Positions 1 to 14,900 of a stretch of DNA of 64,000 nt are shown piece by piece. Made by a program: the position numbers and the translations under genes. The notes under the pieces were generated by a model. That model was given only the letters and a program-made list of their open reading frames with translations. It searched no databases and was not told the origin of the DNA. Positions within the stretch are counted from its first letter, which is position 1. Every line of letters begins with the position of its first letter. The stretch comes from Apostichopus japonicus (Eukaryota > Echinodermata > Holothuroidea > Aspidochirotida > Stichopodidae), in NCBI RefSeq assembly GCF_037975245.1, contig NC_092561.1:3207001-3271000 (forward strand), given 5' to 3'.

Positions 1-1157
1 ATATACAGGATAATGAAAATTCACCTATTGATGCTGTATTCTGGTCATGTGGTATGAGTGCCAGGATACCTTGTGGGGTACAGACAGTTAAATTACAATT
101 ACAATATGTCTCTCAAGAACTTAATTAGAACTAAATCCATCTACCTAGCAAACAATGAAAACTCTTCAATATAAATTCATCTAATTGACAGCGATAATCT
201 ATACAGAATAAAACTTATCGTTCGCATTGTAGGACCTTATATTATATGAGTACCAGTGTAGCTTGTGGGGTACAAAACTTAAATGTCATATAAATATACC
301 TTAAAAATAATGCATCTAAATGGCAGCCTTAAGTAGATGCCTTCATTGCTATGAGTAGCCAACAATATTTTTGGCAGTGCTTTATACAGGATAATGAAAA
401 TTCACCTAGATTGATGCTGTATTCTGGTCATGTGGTATGAGTGCCAGGATACCTTGTGGGGTACAGACAGTTAAATTACAATTACAATATGTCTCTCAAG
501 AACTTAATTAGAACTAAATCCATCTACCTAGCAAACAATGAAAACTCTTCAATATAAATTCATCTAATTGACAGCGATAATCTATACAGAATAAAACTTA
601 TCATTCGCATTGTAGGACCTAATATTATATGAGTACCAGTGTAGCTTGTGGGGTACAGAACTTAAATGTGATATAAATACACCTTAATGCATCTAAGTGG
701 CAGCCTAAAGTAGATGCCTTCATTGCTATTAGAAGCCAATAATAACTTTGACCTTGGTTTTATACTGGAATATGAAAATTCACCTATTGATACTGTATTC
801 TGGTAATGTGGTATGAGTACCAGGATACCTTGTGGGGTACAGACATTTAAATTAAAATTTGTCTCTCAAGAACTTAACAAGAACTAAATCCTTCTACCTA
901 GCAAACAATGGATATTCCTCGATATGAATTCACCGATTGACCGCGGTTATCTGTACAGTAAAATTTGTATTCGCATTGTAGGACTTAAGATTATATGAGT
1001 ACAAGTGTAGCTTGTGGGGTACAGAACTTTAATGTGATATAATATACCTTAATGCATCTAAGTGGAAGCCTTAAGTAGATGCCTTCATTGCTATGAGTAG
1101 CCAACAATATTTTTTACAGTGCTTAATATACTGGATAATAAATATTAACTTGTTGAT

Positions 1158-1379
1158 ACTGTACTCTGGTCATGTGGTATGAGTGCCAGGATACCTTGTG
1201 GGGTACAGACAGTTAAATTACAAGTTGTCGTACTGTACTCTGGTCATGTGGTATGAGTGCCAGGATACCTTGTGGGGTACAGACAGTTAAATTACAATTT
1301 GTCGTACTGTACTCTGGTCATGTGGTATGAGTGCCAGGATACCTTGTGGGGTACAGACAGTTAAATTACAATTTGTCTC
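1158..1379. repeat. Local 74-bp tandem expansion inside the satellite
   Basis: A 74-bp piece of the unit (ACTGTACTCTGGTCATG through the TGGGGTACAGACAGTTAAATT box to TTGTCGT) is repeated in tandem, starting at 1158, 1232 and 1306. The same expansion recurs in other units with different copy number, for example near 2417, 3003, 5310, 5895 and 8300-8520. It lengthens single units by multiples of 74 bp and explains the 514-bp spacing. Confidence 0.85.
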
Positions 1380-4300
1380 TCAAGAACTTAATAAGAACAA
1401 AATCCATCTACCTAGCAAACAATGAAAACTCTTCAATATAAATTCATCTAATTGACAGCGATAATCTATACAGAATAAAACTTATCATTCGCATTGTAGG
1501 ACCTTATATTACATGAGTACCAGTGTAGCTTGTGGGGTACAAAACTTAAATGTCATATAAATATACCTTAAAAATAATGCATATAAATGGCAGCCTTAAG
1601 TAGATGCCTTCATTGCTATGAGTAGCCAACAATATTTTTGGCAGTGCTTTATATACAGGATAATGAAAATTCACCTATTGATGCTGTATTCTGGTCATGT
1701 GGTATGAGTGCCAGGATACCTTGTGGGGTACAGACAGTTAAATTACTATATGTCTCTCAAGAACTTAATTAGAACTAAATCCATCTACCTAGCAAACAAT
1801 GAAAACTCTTCAATATAAATTCATCTAATTGACAGCGATAATCTATACAGAATAAAACTTATCATTCGCATTGTAGGACCTAATATTATATGAGTTCCAG
1901 TGTAGCTTGTGGGGTACAGAACTTAAATGTGATATAAATACACCTTAATGCATCTAAGTGGCAGCCTAAAGTAGATGCCTTCATTGCTATTAGAAGCCAA
2001 CAATAACTTTGACCTTGGTTTTATACTGGAATATGAAAATTCACCTATTGATACTGTATTCTGGTAATGTGATATGAGTACCAGGATACCTTGTGGGGTA
2101 CAGACATTTAAATTAAAATTTGTCTCTCAAGAACTTAACAAGAACTAAATCCTTCTACCTAGCAAACAATGGATATTCCTTGATATGAATTCACCGATTG
2201 ACCGCGGTTATCTATACAGTAAAATTTGTATTCGCATTGTAGGACTTAAGATTATATGAGTACAAGTGTAGCTTGTGGGGTACAGAACTTTAATGTGATA
2301 TAAATATACCTTAATGCATCTAAGTGGAAGCCTTAAGTAGATGCCTTCATTGCTATGAGTAGCCAACAATATTTTTTACAGTGCTTAATATACTGGATAA
2401 TAAATATTAACTTGTTGATACTGTACTCTGGTCATGTGGTATGAGTGCCAGGATACCTTGTGGGGTACAGACAGTTAAATTACAAGTTGTCGTACTGTAC
2501 TCTGGTCATGTGGTATGAGTGCCAGGATACCTTGTGGGGTACAGACAGTTAAATTACAATTTGTCGTACTGTACTCTGGTCATGTGGTATGAGTGCCAGG
2601 ATACCTTGTGGGGTACAGACATTTAAATTAAAATTTGTCTCTCAAGAACTTAATAAGAACTAAATCCTTCTACCTAGCAAACAATGGATATTCCTTGATA
2701 TGAATTCACCGATTGACCGCGGTTATCTGTACAGTAAAATTTGTATTCGCATTGTAGGACTTAAGATTATATGAGTACAAGTGTAGCTTGTGGGGTACAG
2801 AACTTTAATGTGATATAAATATACCTTAATGCATCTAAGTGGAAGCCTTAAGTAGATGCCTTCATTGCTATTAGAAGCCAACAATAACTTTGACCTTGGT
2901 TTTATACTGGAATATGAAAATTCACCTATTGATACTGTATTCTGGTAATGTGGTATGAGTGCCAGGATACCTTGTGGGGTACACACAGTTAAATTACAAT
3001 TTGTCGTACTGTACTCTGGTCATGTGGTATGAGTGCCAGGATACCTTGTGGGGTACACACAGTTAAATTACAATTTGTCTCTCAAGAACTTAATAAGAAC
3101 AAAATCCATCTACCTAGCAAACAATGAAAACTCTTCAATATAAATTCATCTAATTGACAGCGATAATCTATACAGAATAAAACTTATCATTCGCATTGTA
3201 GGACCTTATATTATATGAGTACCAGTGTAGCTTGTGGGGTACAGAACTTAAATGTGATATAAATACACCTTAATGCATCTAAGTGGCAGCCTTAAGTAGA
3301 TGCCTTCATTGCTATTAGAAGCCAACAATAACTTTGACCTTGGTTTTATACTGGAATATGAAAATTCACCTATTGATACTGTATTCTGGTAATGTGGTAT
3401 GAGTACCAGGATACCTTGTGGGGTACAGACAGTTAAATTACAATTTGTCGTACTGTACTCTGGTCATGTGGTATGAGTGCCAGGATACCTTGTGGGGTAC
3501 AGACAGTTAAATTACAATTACAATATGTCTCTCAAGAACTTAATTAGAACTAAATCCATCTACCTAGCAAACAATGAAAACTCTTCAATATAAATTCATC
3601 TAATTGACAGCGATAATCTATACAGAATAAAACTTATCATTCGCATTGTAGGACCTTATATTACATGAGTACCAGTGTAGCTTGTGGGGTACAAAACTTA
3701 AATGTCATATAAATATACCTTAAAAATAATGCATATAAATGGCAGCCTTAAGTAGATGCCTTCATTGCTATGAGTAGCCAACAATATTTTTGGCAGTGCT
3801 TTATATACAGGATAATGAAAATTCACCTATTGATGCTGTATTCTGGTCATGTGGTATGAGTGCCAGGATACCTTGTGGGGTACAGACAGTTAAATTACTA
3901 TATGTCTCTCAAGAACTTAATTAGAACTAAATCCATCTACCTAGCAAAAAATGAAAACTCTTCAATATAAATTCATCTAATTGACAGCGATAATCTATAC
4001 AGAATAAAACTTATCATTCGCATTGTAGGACCTAATATTATATGAGTACCAGTGTAGCTTGTGGGGTACAGAACTTAAATGTGATATAAATACACCTTAA
4101 TGCATCTAAGTGGCAGCCTAAAGTAGATGCCTTCATTGCTATTAGAAGCCAACAATAACTTTGACCTTGGTTTTATACTGGAATATGAAAATTCACCTAT
4201 TGATACTGTATTCTGGTAATGTGGTATGAGTACCAGGATACCTTGTGGGGTACAGACAGTTAAATTGCAATTTGTCTCTCAAGAACTTAATAAGAACAAA

Positions 4301-7170
4301 ATCCATCTACCTAGCAAACAATGAAAATTCTTCAATATAAATTCATCTAATTGACAGCGATAATCTATACAGAATAAAACTTATCATTCGCATTGTAGGA
4401 CCTTATATTACATGAGTACCAGTGTAGCTTGTGGGGTACAAAACTGAAATGTCATATAAATTAAAAATAATGCATCTAAATGGCAGCCTTAAGTAGATGC
4501 CTTCATTGCTATGAGTAGCCAACAATATTTTTGGCAGTGCTTTATATACAGGATAATGAAAATTCACCTATTGATGCTGTATTCTGGTCATGTGGTATGA
4601 GTGCCAGGATACCTTGTGGGGTACAGACAGTTAAATTACTATATGTCTCTCAAGAACTTAATTAGAACTAAATCCATCTACCTAGCAAACAATGAAAACT
4701 CTTCAATATAAATTCATCTAATTGACAGCGATAATCTATACAGAGTAAAACTTATCATTCGCATTGTAGGACCTAATATTATATGAGTTCCAGTGTAGCT
4801 TGTGGGGTACAGAACTTAAATGTCATATAAATACACCTTAATGCATCTAAGTGGCAGCCTAAAGTAGATGCCTTCATTGCTATTAGAAGCCAACAATAAC
4901 TTTGACCTTGGTTTTATACTGGAATATGAAAATTCACCTATTGATACTGTATTCTGGTAATGTGATATGAGTACCAGGATACCTTGTGGGGTACAGACAT
5001 TTAAATTAAAATTTGTCTCTCAAGAACTTAACAAGAACTAAATCCTTCTACCTAGCAAACAATGGATATTCCTTGATATGAATTCACCGATTGACCGCGG
5101 TTATCTATACAGTAAAATTTGTATTCGCATTGTAGGACTTAAGATTATATGAGTACAAGTGTAGCTTGTGGGGTACAGAACTTTAATGTGATATAAATAT
5201 ACCTTAATGCATCTAAGTGGAAGCCTTAAGTAGATGCCTTCATTGCTATGAGTAGCCAACAATATTTTTTACAGTGCTTAATATACTGGATAATAAATAT
5301 TAACTTGTTGATACTGTACTCTGGTCATGTGGTATGAGTGCCAGGATACCTTGTGGGGTACAGACAGTTAAATTACAAGTTGTTGTACTGTACTCTGGTC
5401 ATGTGGTATGAGTGCCAGGATACCTTGTGGGGTACAGACAGTTAAATTACAATTTGTCGTACTGTACTCTGGTCATGTGGTATGAGTGCCAGGATACCTT
5501 GTGGGGTACAGACATTTAAATTAAAATTTGTCTCTCAAGAACTTAATAAGAACTAAATCCTTCTACCTAGCAAACAATGGATATTCCTTGATATGAATTC
5601 ACCGATTGACCGCGGTTATCTGTACAGTAAAATTTGTATTCGCATTGTAGGACTTAAGATTATATGAGTACAAGTGTAGCTTGTGGGGTACAGAACTTTA
5701 ATGTGATATAAATATACCTTAATGCATCTAAGTGGAAGCCTTAAGTAGATGCCTTCATTGCTATTAGAAGCCAACAATAACTTTGACCTTGGTTTTATAC
5801 TGGAATATGAAAATTCACCTATTGATACTGTATTCTGGTAATGTGGTATGAGTGCCAGGATACCTTGTGGGGTACACACAGTTAAATTACAATTTGTCGT
5901 ACTGTACTCTGGTCATGTGGTATGAGTGCCAGGATACCTTGTGGGGTACACACAGTTAAATTACAATTTGTCTCTCAAGAACTTAATAAGAACAAAATCC
6001 ATCTACCTAGCAAACAATGAAAACTCTTCAATATAAATTCATCTAATTGACAGCGATAATCTATACAGAATAAAACTTATCATTCGCATTGTAGGACCTT
6101 ATATTATATGAGTACCAGTGTAGCTTGTGGGGTACAGAACTTAAATGTGATATAAATACACCTTAATGCATCTAAGTGGCAGCCTTAAGTAGATGCCTTC
6201 ATTGCTATTAGAAGCCAACAATAACTTTGACCTTGGTTTTATACTGGAATATGAAAATTCACCTATTGATACTGTATTCTGGTAATGTGGTATGAGTACC
6301 AGGATACCTTGTGGGCTACAGACAGTTAAATTACAATTTGTCGTACTGTACTCTGGTCATGTGGTATGAATGCCAGGATACCTTGTGGGGTACAGACAGT
6401 TAAATTACAATTACAATATGTCTCTCAAGAACTTAATTAGAACTAAATCCATCTACCTAGCAAACAATGAAAACTCTTCAATATAAATTCATCTAATTGA
6501 CAGCGATAATCTATACAGAATAAAACTTATCATTCGCATTGTAGGACCTTATATTATATGAGTACCAGTGTAGCTTGTGGGGTACAAAACTTAAATGTCA
6601 TATAAATATACCTTAAAAATAATGCATCTAAATGGCAGCCTTAAGTAGATGCCTTCATTGCTATGAGTAGCCAACAATATTTTTGGCAGTGCTTTATTTA
6701 TATACAGGATAATGAAAATTCACCTATTGATGCTGTATTCTGGTCATGTGGTATGAGTGCCAGGATACCTTGTGGGGTACAGACAGTTAAATTACAATTA
6801 CAATATGTCTCTCAAGAACTTAATTAGAACTAAATCCATCTACCTAGCAAACAATGAAAACTCTTCAATATAAATTCATCTAATTGACAGCGATAATCTA
6901 TACAGAATAAAACTTATCATTCGCATTGTAGGACCTAATATTATATGAGTACCAGTGTAGCTTGTGGGGTACAGAACTTAAATGTGATATAAATACACCT
7001 TAATGCATCTAAGTGGCAGCCTTAAGTAGATGCCTTCATTGCTATTAGAAGCCAACAATAACTTTGACCTTGGTTTTATACTGGAATATGAAAATTCACC
7101 TATTGATACTGTATTCTGGTAATGTGGTATGAGTACCAGGATACCTTGTGGGGTACAGACAGTTAAATTA
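1374..7170. repeat. Higher-order repeat of about 2.9 kb, two copies
   Basis: The order of unit variants at about 1374-4272 is repeated at about 4273-7170. Marker variants recur at an offset of 2893 bp: the GATATGAGTACC variant at 2071 and 4964, and an identical 264-bp stretch at 2723 and 5616. Small indels are visible, such as a 6-bp loss near 4460. This is a second level of organisation above the 375-bp unit and implies block-wise amplification. Confidence 0.85.
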
Positions 7171-8528
7171 CAATTTGTTGTACTGTACTCTGGTCATGTG
7201 GTATGAGTGCCAGGATACCTTGTGGGGTACAGACAGTTAAATTACAATTTGTCTCTCAAGAACTTAATAAGAACAAAATCCATCTACCTAGCAAACAATG
7301 AAAATTCTTCAATATAAATTCATCTAATTGACAGCGATAATCTATACAGAATAAAACTTATCATTCGCATTGTAGGACCTTATATTATATGAGTACCAGT
7401 GTAGCTTGTGGGGTACAAAACTTAAATGTCATATAAATATACCTTAAAAATAATGCATCTATATGGCAGCCTTAAGTAGATGCCTTCATTGCTATGAGTA
7501 GCCAACAATATTTTTGGCAGTGCTTTATTTATATACAGGATAATGAAAATTCACCTATTGATGCTGTATTCTGGTCATGTGGTATGAGTGCCAGGATACC
7601 TTGTGGGGTACAGACAGTTAAATTACAATTACAATATGTCTCTCAAGAACTTAATTAGAACTAAATCCATCTACCTAGCAAACAATGAAAACTCTTCAAT
7701 ATAAATTCATCTAATTGACAGCGATAATCTATACAGAATAAAACTTATCATTCGCATTGTAGGACCTAATATTATATGAGTACCAGTGTAGCTTGTGGGG
7801 TACAGAACTTAAATGTGATATAAATACACCTTAATGCATCTAAGTGGCAGCCTAAAGTAGATGCCTTCATTGCTATTAGAAGCCAACAATAACTTTGACC
7901 TTGGTTTTATACTGGAATATGAAAATTCACCTATTGATACTGTATTCTGGTAATGTGGTATGAGTACCAGGATACCTTGTGGGGTACAGACATTTAAATT
8001 AAAATTTGTCTCTCAAGAACTTAACAAGAACTAAATCCTTCTACCTAGCAAACAATGGATATTCCTCGATATGAATTCACCGATTGACCGCGGTTATCTG
8101 TACAGTAAAATTTGTATTCGCATTGTAGGACTTAAGATTATATGAGTACAAGTGTAGCTTGTGGGGTACAGAACTTTAATGTGATATAATATACCTTAAT
8201 GCATCTAAGTGGAAGCCTTAAGTAGATGCCTTCATTGCTATGAGTAGCCAACAATATTTTACAGTGCTTAATATACTGGATAATAAATATTAACTTGTTG
8301 ATACTGTACTCTGGTCATGTGGTATGAGTGCCAGGATACCTTGTGGGATACAGACAGTTAAATTACAATTTGTTGATACTGTACTCTGGTCATGTGGTAT
8401 GAGTGCCAGGATACCTTGTGGAGTACAGGCAGTTAAATTACAATTTGTTGTACTGTACTCTGGTCATGTGGTATGAGTGCCAGGATACCTTGTGGGGTAC
8501 AGACAGTTAAATTACAATTTGTCTCTCA

Positions 8529-8918
8529 CGAAGTAGTCTCGCAGAGCTACTACCTGTTACCCTAAAAACGTTACGTAAGAAAAAACGAACGCATGGGCGA
8601 GAGTGTACACTAAAAACAGCCCCCAAAAGCACCCTTCCCTACAAGAAAAGGATACTTATCAGGCTGGAAAAGATCCTTGGAAGTGCAGAAGTCCTGATAG
8701 GAAACTTCTAGAGTATAAATCCAAGGTAATCCGGGCGAATATCGCGAAAAATTTTTTAACTCCAAAAAACACATTGAGACACTTTGTGGGTAGAAAAATG
8801 AAGGAAGGCCATTAGGGCCAATGAGGGTGTACAGTGTTAAAAGATTACCAGGGCATTCTAGACACGGTAGAATGCGGTGCATAGGTTGTGGGGAGACAGG
8901 TAAGTGGGGAACGAAGTA
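8529..8918. other. Non-satellite segment inside the array
   Basis: About 390 bp unlike the satellite. It is bordered by the 8-mer ACGAAGTA at 8528-8535 and 8911-8918, which may be a target duplication. Just inside the left border is a short imperfect hairpin (GTAG..CTC / GAG..CTAC). Satellite phase does not resume cleanly: about 30 bp of satellite upstream of the TGTCTCTC anchor is present on both sides. Two overlapping frames of 70 and 90 codons on opposite strands show no recognisable domain. It is probably a small mobile element or a filler from array recombination. Confidence 0.5.
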
Positions 8919-11900
8919 AATTTACAATTACAATATGTCTCTCAAGAACTTAATTAGAACTAAATCCATCTACCTAGCAAACAATGAAAACTCTTCAATA
9001 TAAATTCATCTAATTGACAGCGATAATCTATACAGAATAAAACTTATCATTCGCATTGTAGGACCTTATATTATATGAGTACCAGTGTAGCTTGTGGGGT
9101 ACAAAACTGAAATGTCATATAAATATACCTTAAAAATAATGCATCTAAATGGCAGCCTTAAGTAGATGCCTTCATAGCTATGAGTAGCCAACAATATTTT
9201 TGGCAGTGCTTTATTTATATACAGGATAATGAAAATTCACCTATTGATGCTGTATTCTGGTCATGTGGTATGAGTGCCAGGATACCTTGTGGGGTACAGA
9301 CAGTTAAATGACAATAACAATATGTCTCTCAAGAACTTAATTAAAACTAAATCCATCTACCTAGCAAACAATGAAAACTCTTCAATATAAATTCATCTAA
9401 TTGACCGCGATAATCTATACAGAATAAAACTTATCATTTGCATTGTAGGACCTAATATTATATGAGTATCAGTGTAGCTTGTGGGGTACAGAACTTAAAT
9501 GTGATATAAATACACCTTAATGCATCTAAGTGGCAGCCTAAAGTAGATGCCTTCATTGCTATTAGAAGCCAACAATAACTTTGACCTTGGTTTTATACTG
9601 GAATATGAAAATTCACCTATTGATACTGTACTCTGGTAATGTGGTATGAGTGCCAGGATACCTTGTGGGGTACAGACAGTTAAATTACAATTTGTCGTAC
9701 TGTACTCTGGTCATGTGGTATGAGTGCCAGGATACCTTGTGGGATACAGACAGTTAAATTACAATTTGTCTCTCAAGAACTTAATAAGAACAAAATCCAT
9801 CTACCTAGCAAACAATGAAAACTCTTCAATATAAATTCATCTAATTGACAGCGATAATCTATACAGAATAAAACTTATCATTCGCATTGTAGGACCTTAT
9901 ATTATATGAGTACCAGTGTAGCTTGTGGGGTACAAAACTTAAATGTCATATAAATTAAAAATAATGCATCTAAATGGCAGCCTTAAGTAGATGCCTTCAT
10001 TGCTATGAGTAGCCAACAATATTTTTGGCAGTGCTTTATATACAGGATAATGAAAATTCACCTATTGATGCTGTATTCTGGTCATGTGGTATGAGTGCCA
10101 GGATACCTTGTGGGGTACAGACAGTTAAATTACAATATGTCTCTCAAGAACTTAATAAGAACAAAATCCATCTACCTAGCAAACAATGAAAATTCTTCAA
10201 TATAAATTCATCTAATTGACAGCGATAATCTATACAGAATAAAACTTATCATTCGCATTGTAGGACCTTATATTATATGAGTACCAGTGTAGCTTGTGGG
10301 GTACAAAACTGAAATGTCATATAAATATACCTTAAAAATAATGCATCTAAATGGCAGCCTTAAGTAGATGCCTTCATAGCTATGAGTAGCCAACAATATT
10401 TTTGGCAGTGCTTTATATACAGGATAATGAAAATTCACCTATTGATGCTGTATTCTGGTCATGTGGTATGAGTGCCAGGATACCTTGTGGGGTACAGACA
10501 GTTAAATTACAATTACAATATGTCTCTCAAGAACTTAATAAGAACTAAATCCATCTACCTAGCAAAAAATGAAAATTCTTCAATATAAATTCATCTAATT
10601 GACAGCGATAATCTATACAGAATAAAACTTATCATTCGCATTGTAGGACCTTATATTATATGAGTACCAGTGTAGCTTGTGGGGTACAAAACTTAAATGT
10701 CATATAAATATACCTTAAAAATAATGCATATAAATGGCAGCCTTAAGTAGATGCCTTCATTGCTATGAGTAGCCAACAATATTTTTGGCAGTGTTTTATA
10801 TACAGGATAATGAAAATTCACCTATTGATGCTGAATTCTGGTCATGTGGTATGAGTGCCAGGATACCTTGTGGGGTACAGACAGTTAAATTACAATTACA
10901 ATATGTCTCTCAAGAACTTAATTAGAACTAAATCCATCTACCTAGCAAAAAATGAAAACTCTTCAATATAAATTCATCTAATTGACAGCGATAATCTATA
11001 CAGAATAAAACTTATCATTCGCATTGTAGGACCTTATATTATATGAGTACCAGTGTAGCTTGTGGGGTACAAAACTTAAATGTCATATAAATATACCTTA
11101 AAAATAATGCATATAAATGGCAGCCTTAAGTAGATGCCTTCATTGCTATGAGTAGCCAACAATATTTTTGGCAGTGTTTTATATACAGGATAATGAAAAT
11201 TCACCTATTGATGCTGAATTCTGGTCATGTGGTATGAGTGCCAGGATACCTTGTGGGGTACAGACAGTTAAATTACAATTTGTCTCTCAAGAACTTAATA
11301 AGAACTAAATCCATCTACCTAGCAAACAATGAAAATTCTTCAATATAAATTCATCTAATTGACAGCGATAATCTATACAGAATAAAACTTATCATTCGCA
11401 TTGTAGTCCTGACCTTATATTATATGAGTACCAGTGTAGCTTGTGGGGTACAAAACTTAAATGTCATATAAATATACCTTAAAAATAATGCATCTAAATG
11501 GCAGCCTTAAGTAGATGCCTTCATAGCTATGAGTAGCCAACAATATTTTTGGCAGTGCTTTATATACAGGATAATGAAAATTCACCTATTGATGCTGTAT
11601 TCTGGTCATGTGGTATGAGTGCCAGGATACCTTGTGGGGTACAGACAGTTAAATTACAATTACAATATGTCTCTCAAGAACTTAATTAAAACTAAATCCA
11701 TCTACCTAGCAAAAAATGAAAACTCTTCAATATAAATTCATCTAATTGACAGCGATAATCTATACAGAATAAAACTTATCATTCGCATTGTAGGACCTAA
11801 TGTTATATGAGTACCAGTGTAGCTTGTGGGGTACAGAACTTAAATGTCATATAAATACACCTTGATGCATCTAAGTGGCAGCCTAAAGTAGATGCCTTCA

Positions 11901-14900
11901 TTGCTATTAGAAGCCAACAATAACTTTGACCTTGGTTTTATACTGGAATATGAAAATTCACCTATTGATACTGTACTCTGGTAATGTGGTATGAGTGCCA
12001 GGATACCTTGTGGGGTACAGACAGTTAAATTACAATTACAATATGTCTCTCATGAACTTAATTAAAACTAAATCCATCTACCTAGCAAAAAATGAAAACT
12101 CTTCAATATAAATTCATCTAATTGACAGCGATAATCTATACAGAATAAAACTTATCATTCGCATTGTAGGACCTTATATTATATGAGTACCAGTGTAGCT
12201 TGTGGGGTACAAAACTTAAATGTCATATAAATATACCTTAAAAATAATGCATCTAAATGGCAGCCTTAAGTAGATGCCTTCATTGCTATGAGTAGCCAAC
12301 AATATTTTTGGCAGTGCTTTATATACAGGATAATGAAAATTCACCTATTGATGCTGTATTCTGGTCATGTGGTATGAGTGCCAGGATACCTTGTGGGGTA
12401 CAGACAGTTAAATTACAATATGTCTCTCAAGAACTTAATAAGAACAAAATCCATCTACCTAGCAAACAATGAAAATTCTTCAATATAAATTCATCTAATT
12501 GACAGCGATAATCTATACAGAATAAAACTTATCATTCGCATTGTAGGACCTTATATTATATGAGTACCAGTGTAGCTTGTGGGGTACAAAACTGAAATGT
12601 CATATAAATATACCTTAAAAATAATGCATCTAAATGGCAGCCTTAAGTAGATGCCTTCATAGCTATGAGTAGCCAACAATATTTTTGGCAGTGCTTTATA
12701 TACAGGATAATGAAAATTCACCTATTGATGCTGTATTCTGGTCATGTGGTATGAGTGCCAGGATACCTTGTGGGGTACAGACAGTTAAATTACAATTACA
12801 ATATGTCTCTCAAGAACTTAATAAGAACTAAATCCATCTACCTAGCAAAAAATGAAAATTCTTCAATATAAATTCATCTAATTGACAGCGATAATCTATA
12901 CAGAATAAAACTTATCATTCGCATTGTAGGACCTTATATTATATGAGTACCAGTGTAGCTTGTGGGGTACAAAACTTAAATGTCATATAAATATACCTTA
13001 AAAATAATGCATATAAATGGCAGCCTTAAGTAGATGCCTTCATTGCTATGAGTAGCCAACAATATTTTTGGCAGTGTTTTATATACAGGATAATGAAAAT
13101 TCACCTATTGATGCTGAATTCTGGTCATGTGGTATGAGTGCCAGGATACCTTGTGGGGTACAGACAGTTAAATTACAATTACAATATGTCTCTCAAGAAC
13201 TTAATTAGAACTAAATCCATCTACCTAGCAAAAAATGAAAACTCTTCAATATAAATTCATCTAATTGACAGCGATAATCTATACAGAATAAAACTTATCA
13301 TTCGCATTGTAGGACCTTATATTATATGAGTACCAGTGTAGCTTGTGGGGTACAAAACTGAAATGTCATATAAATATACCTTAAAAATAATGCATATAAA
13401 TGGCAGCCTTAAGTAGATGCCTTCATTGCTATGAGTAGCCAACAATATTTTTGGCAGTGTTTTATATACAGGATAATGAAAATTCACCTATTGATGCTGA
13501 ATTCTGGTCATGTGGTATGAGTGCCAGGATACCTTGTGGGGTACAGACAGTTAAATTACAATTTGTCTCTCAAGAACTTAATAAGAACTAAATCCATCTA
13601 CCTAGCAAACAATGAAAATTCTTCAATATAAATTCATCTAATTGACAGCGATAATCTATACAGAATAAAACTTATCATTCGCATTGTAGTCCTGACCTTA
13701 TATTATATGAGTACCAGTGTAGCTTGTGGGGTACAAAACTTAAATGTCATATAAATATACCTTAAAAATAATGCATCTAAATGGCAGCCTTAAGTAGATG
13801 CCTTCATAGCTATGAGTAGCCAACAATATTTTTGGCAGTGCTTTATATACAGGATAATGAAAATTCACCTATTGATGCTGTATTCTGGTCATGTGGTATG
13901 AGTGCCAGGATACCTTGTGGGGTACAGACAGTTAAATTACAATTACAATATGTCTCTCAAGAACTTAATTAAAACTAAATCCATCTACCTAGCAAAAAAT
14001 GAAAACTCTTCAATATAAATTCATCTAATTGACAGCGATAATCTATACAGAATAAAACTTATCATTCGCATTGTAGGACCTAATGTTATATGAGTACCAG
14101 TGTAGCTTGTGGGGTACAGAACTTAAATGTGATATAAATACACCTTGATGCATCTAAGTGGCAGCCTAAAGTAGATGCCTTCATTGCTATTAGAAGCCAA
14201 CAATAACTTTGACCTTGGTTTTATACTGGAATATGAAAATTCACCTATTGATACTGTACTCTGGTAATGTGGTATGAGTGCCAGGATACCTTGTGGGGTA
14301 CAGACAGTTAAATTACAATTACAATATGTCTCTCATGAACTTAATTAAAACTAAATCCATCTACCTAGCAAAAAATGAAAACTCTTCAATATAAATTCAT
14401 CTAATTGACAGCGATAATCTATACAGAATAAAACTTATCATTCGCATTGTAGGACCTAATGTTATATGAGTACCAGTGTAGCTTGTGGGGTACAGAACTT
14501 AAATGTGATATAAATACACCTTGATGCATCTAAGTGGCAGCCTAAAGTAGATGCCTTCATTGCTATTAGAAGCCAACAATAACTTTGACCTTGGTTTCAT
14601 ACTGGAATATGAAAATTCACCTATTGATACTGTACTCTGGTAATGTGGTATGAGTGCCAGGATACCTTGTGGGGTACAGACAGTTAAATTACAATTTTTC
14701 GTACTGTACTCTGGTCATGTGGTATGAGTGCCAGGATACCTTGTGGGGTACAGACAGTTAAATTACAATTTGTCTCTCAAGAACTTAATAAGAACAAAAT
14801 CCATCTACCTAGCAAACAATGAAAATTCTTCAATATAAATTCATCTAATTGACAGCGATAATCTATACAGAATAAAACTTATCATTCGCATTGTAGGACC

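Larger units (their letters stand above)
1..8528. repeat. Satellite array, block 1 (about 375-bp dimeric unit)
   Basis: The block is a head-to-tail array. The anchor TGTCTCTCAAGAACTTAA recurs at 107, 490, 860, 1374 and onward, with spacings of 383, 370 and 514 bp. Each unit holds two related boxes, ATGAGTGCCAGGATACCTTG and ATGAGTACCAGTGTAGCTTG, each followed by TGGGGTACA. They lie about 190 bp apart, so the unit is an old dimer. Three sub-types alternate, told apart by the stretch after the GATGCCTTCATTGCTAT box. It continues with GAGTAGCCAACAATATTTTTGG, with TAGAAGCCAACAATAACTTTG, or with a variant reading TTTTTTACAGTGC. The array is AT-rich. Short open frames in it are identical between copies (for example 2723-2986 and 5616-5879, minus strand) and are by-products of the repeat, not genes. 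A centromeric or heterochromatic location is possible but not shown. Confidence 0.95.

Noticed and set aside
2723-5879. Two identical 87-codon minus frames in the satellite
   Set aside because: They are the same repeat unit read twice (offset 2893 bp); flanking units break the frame and no domain is present.
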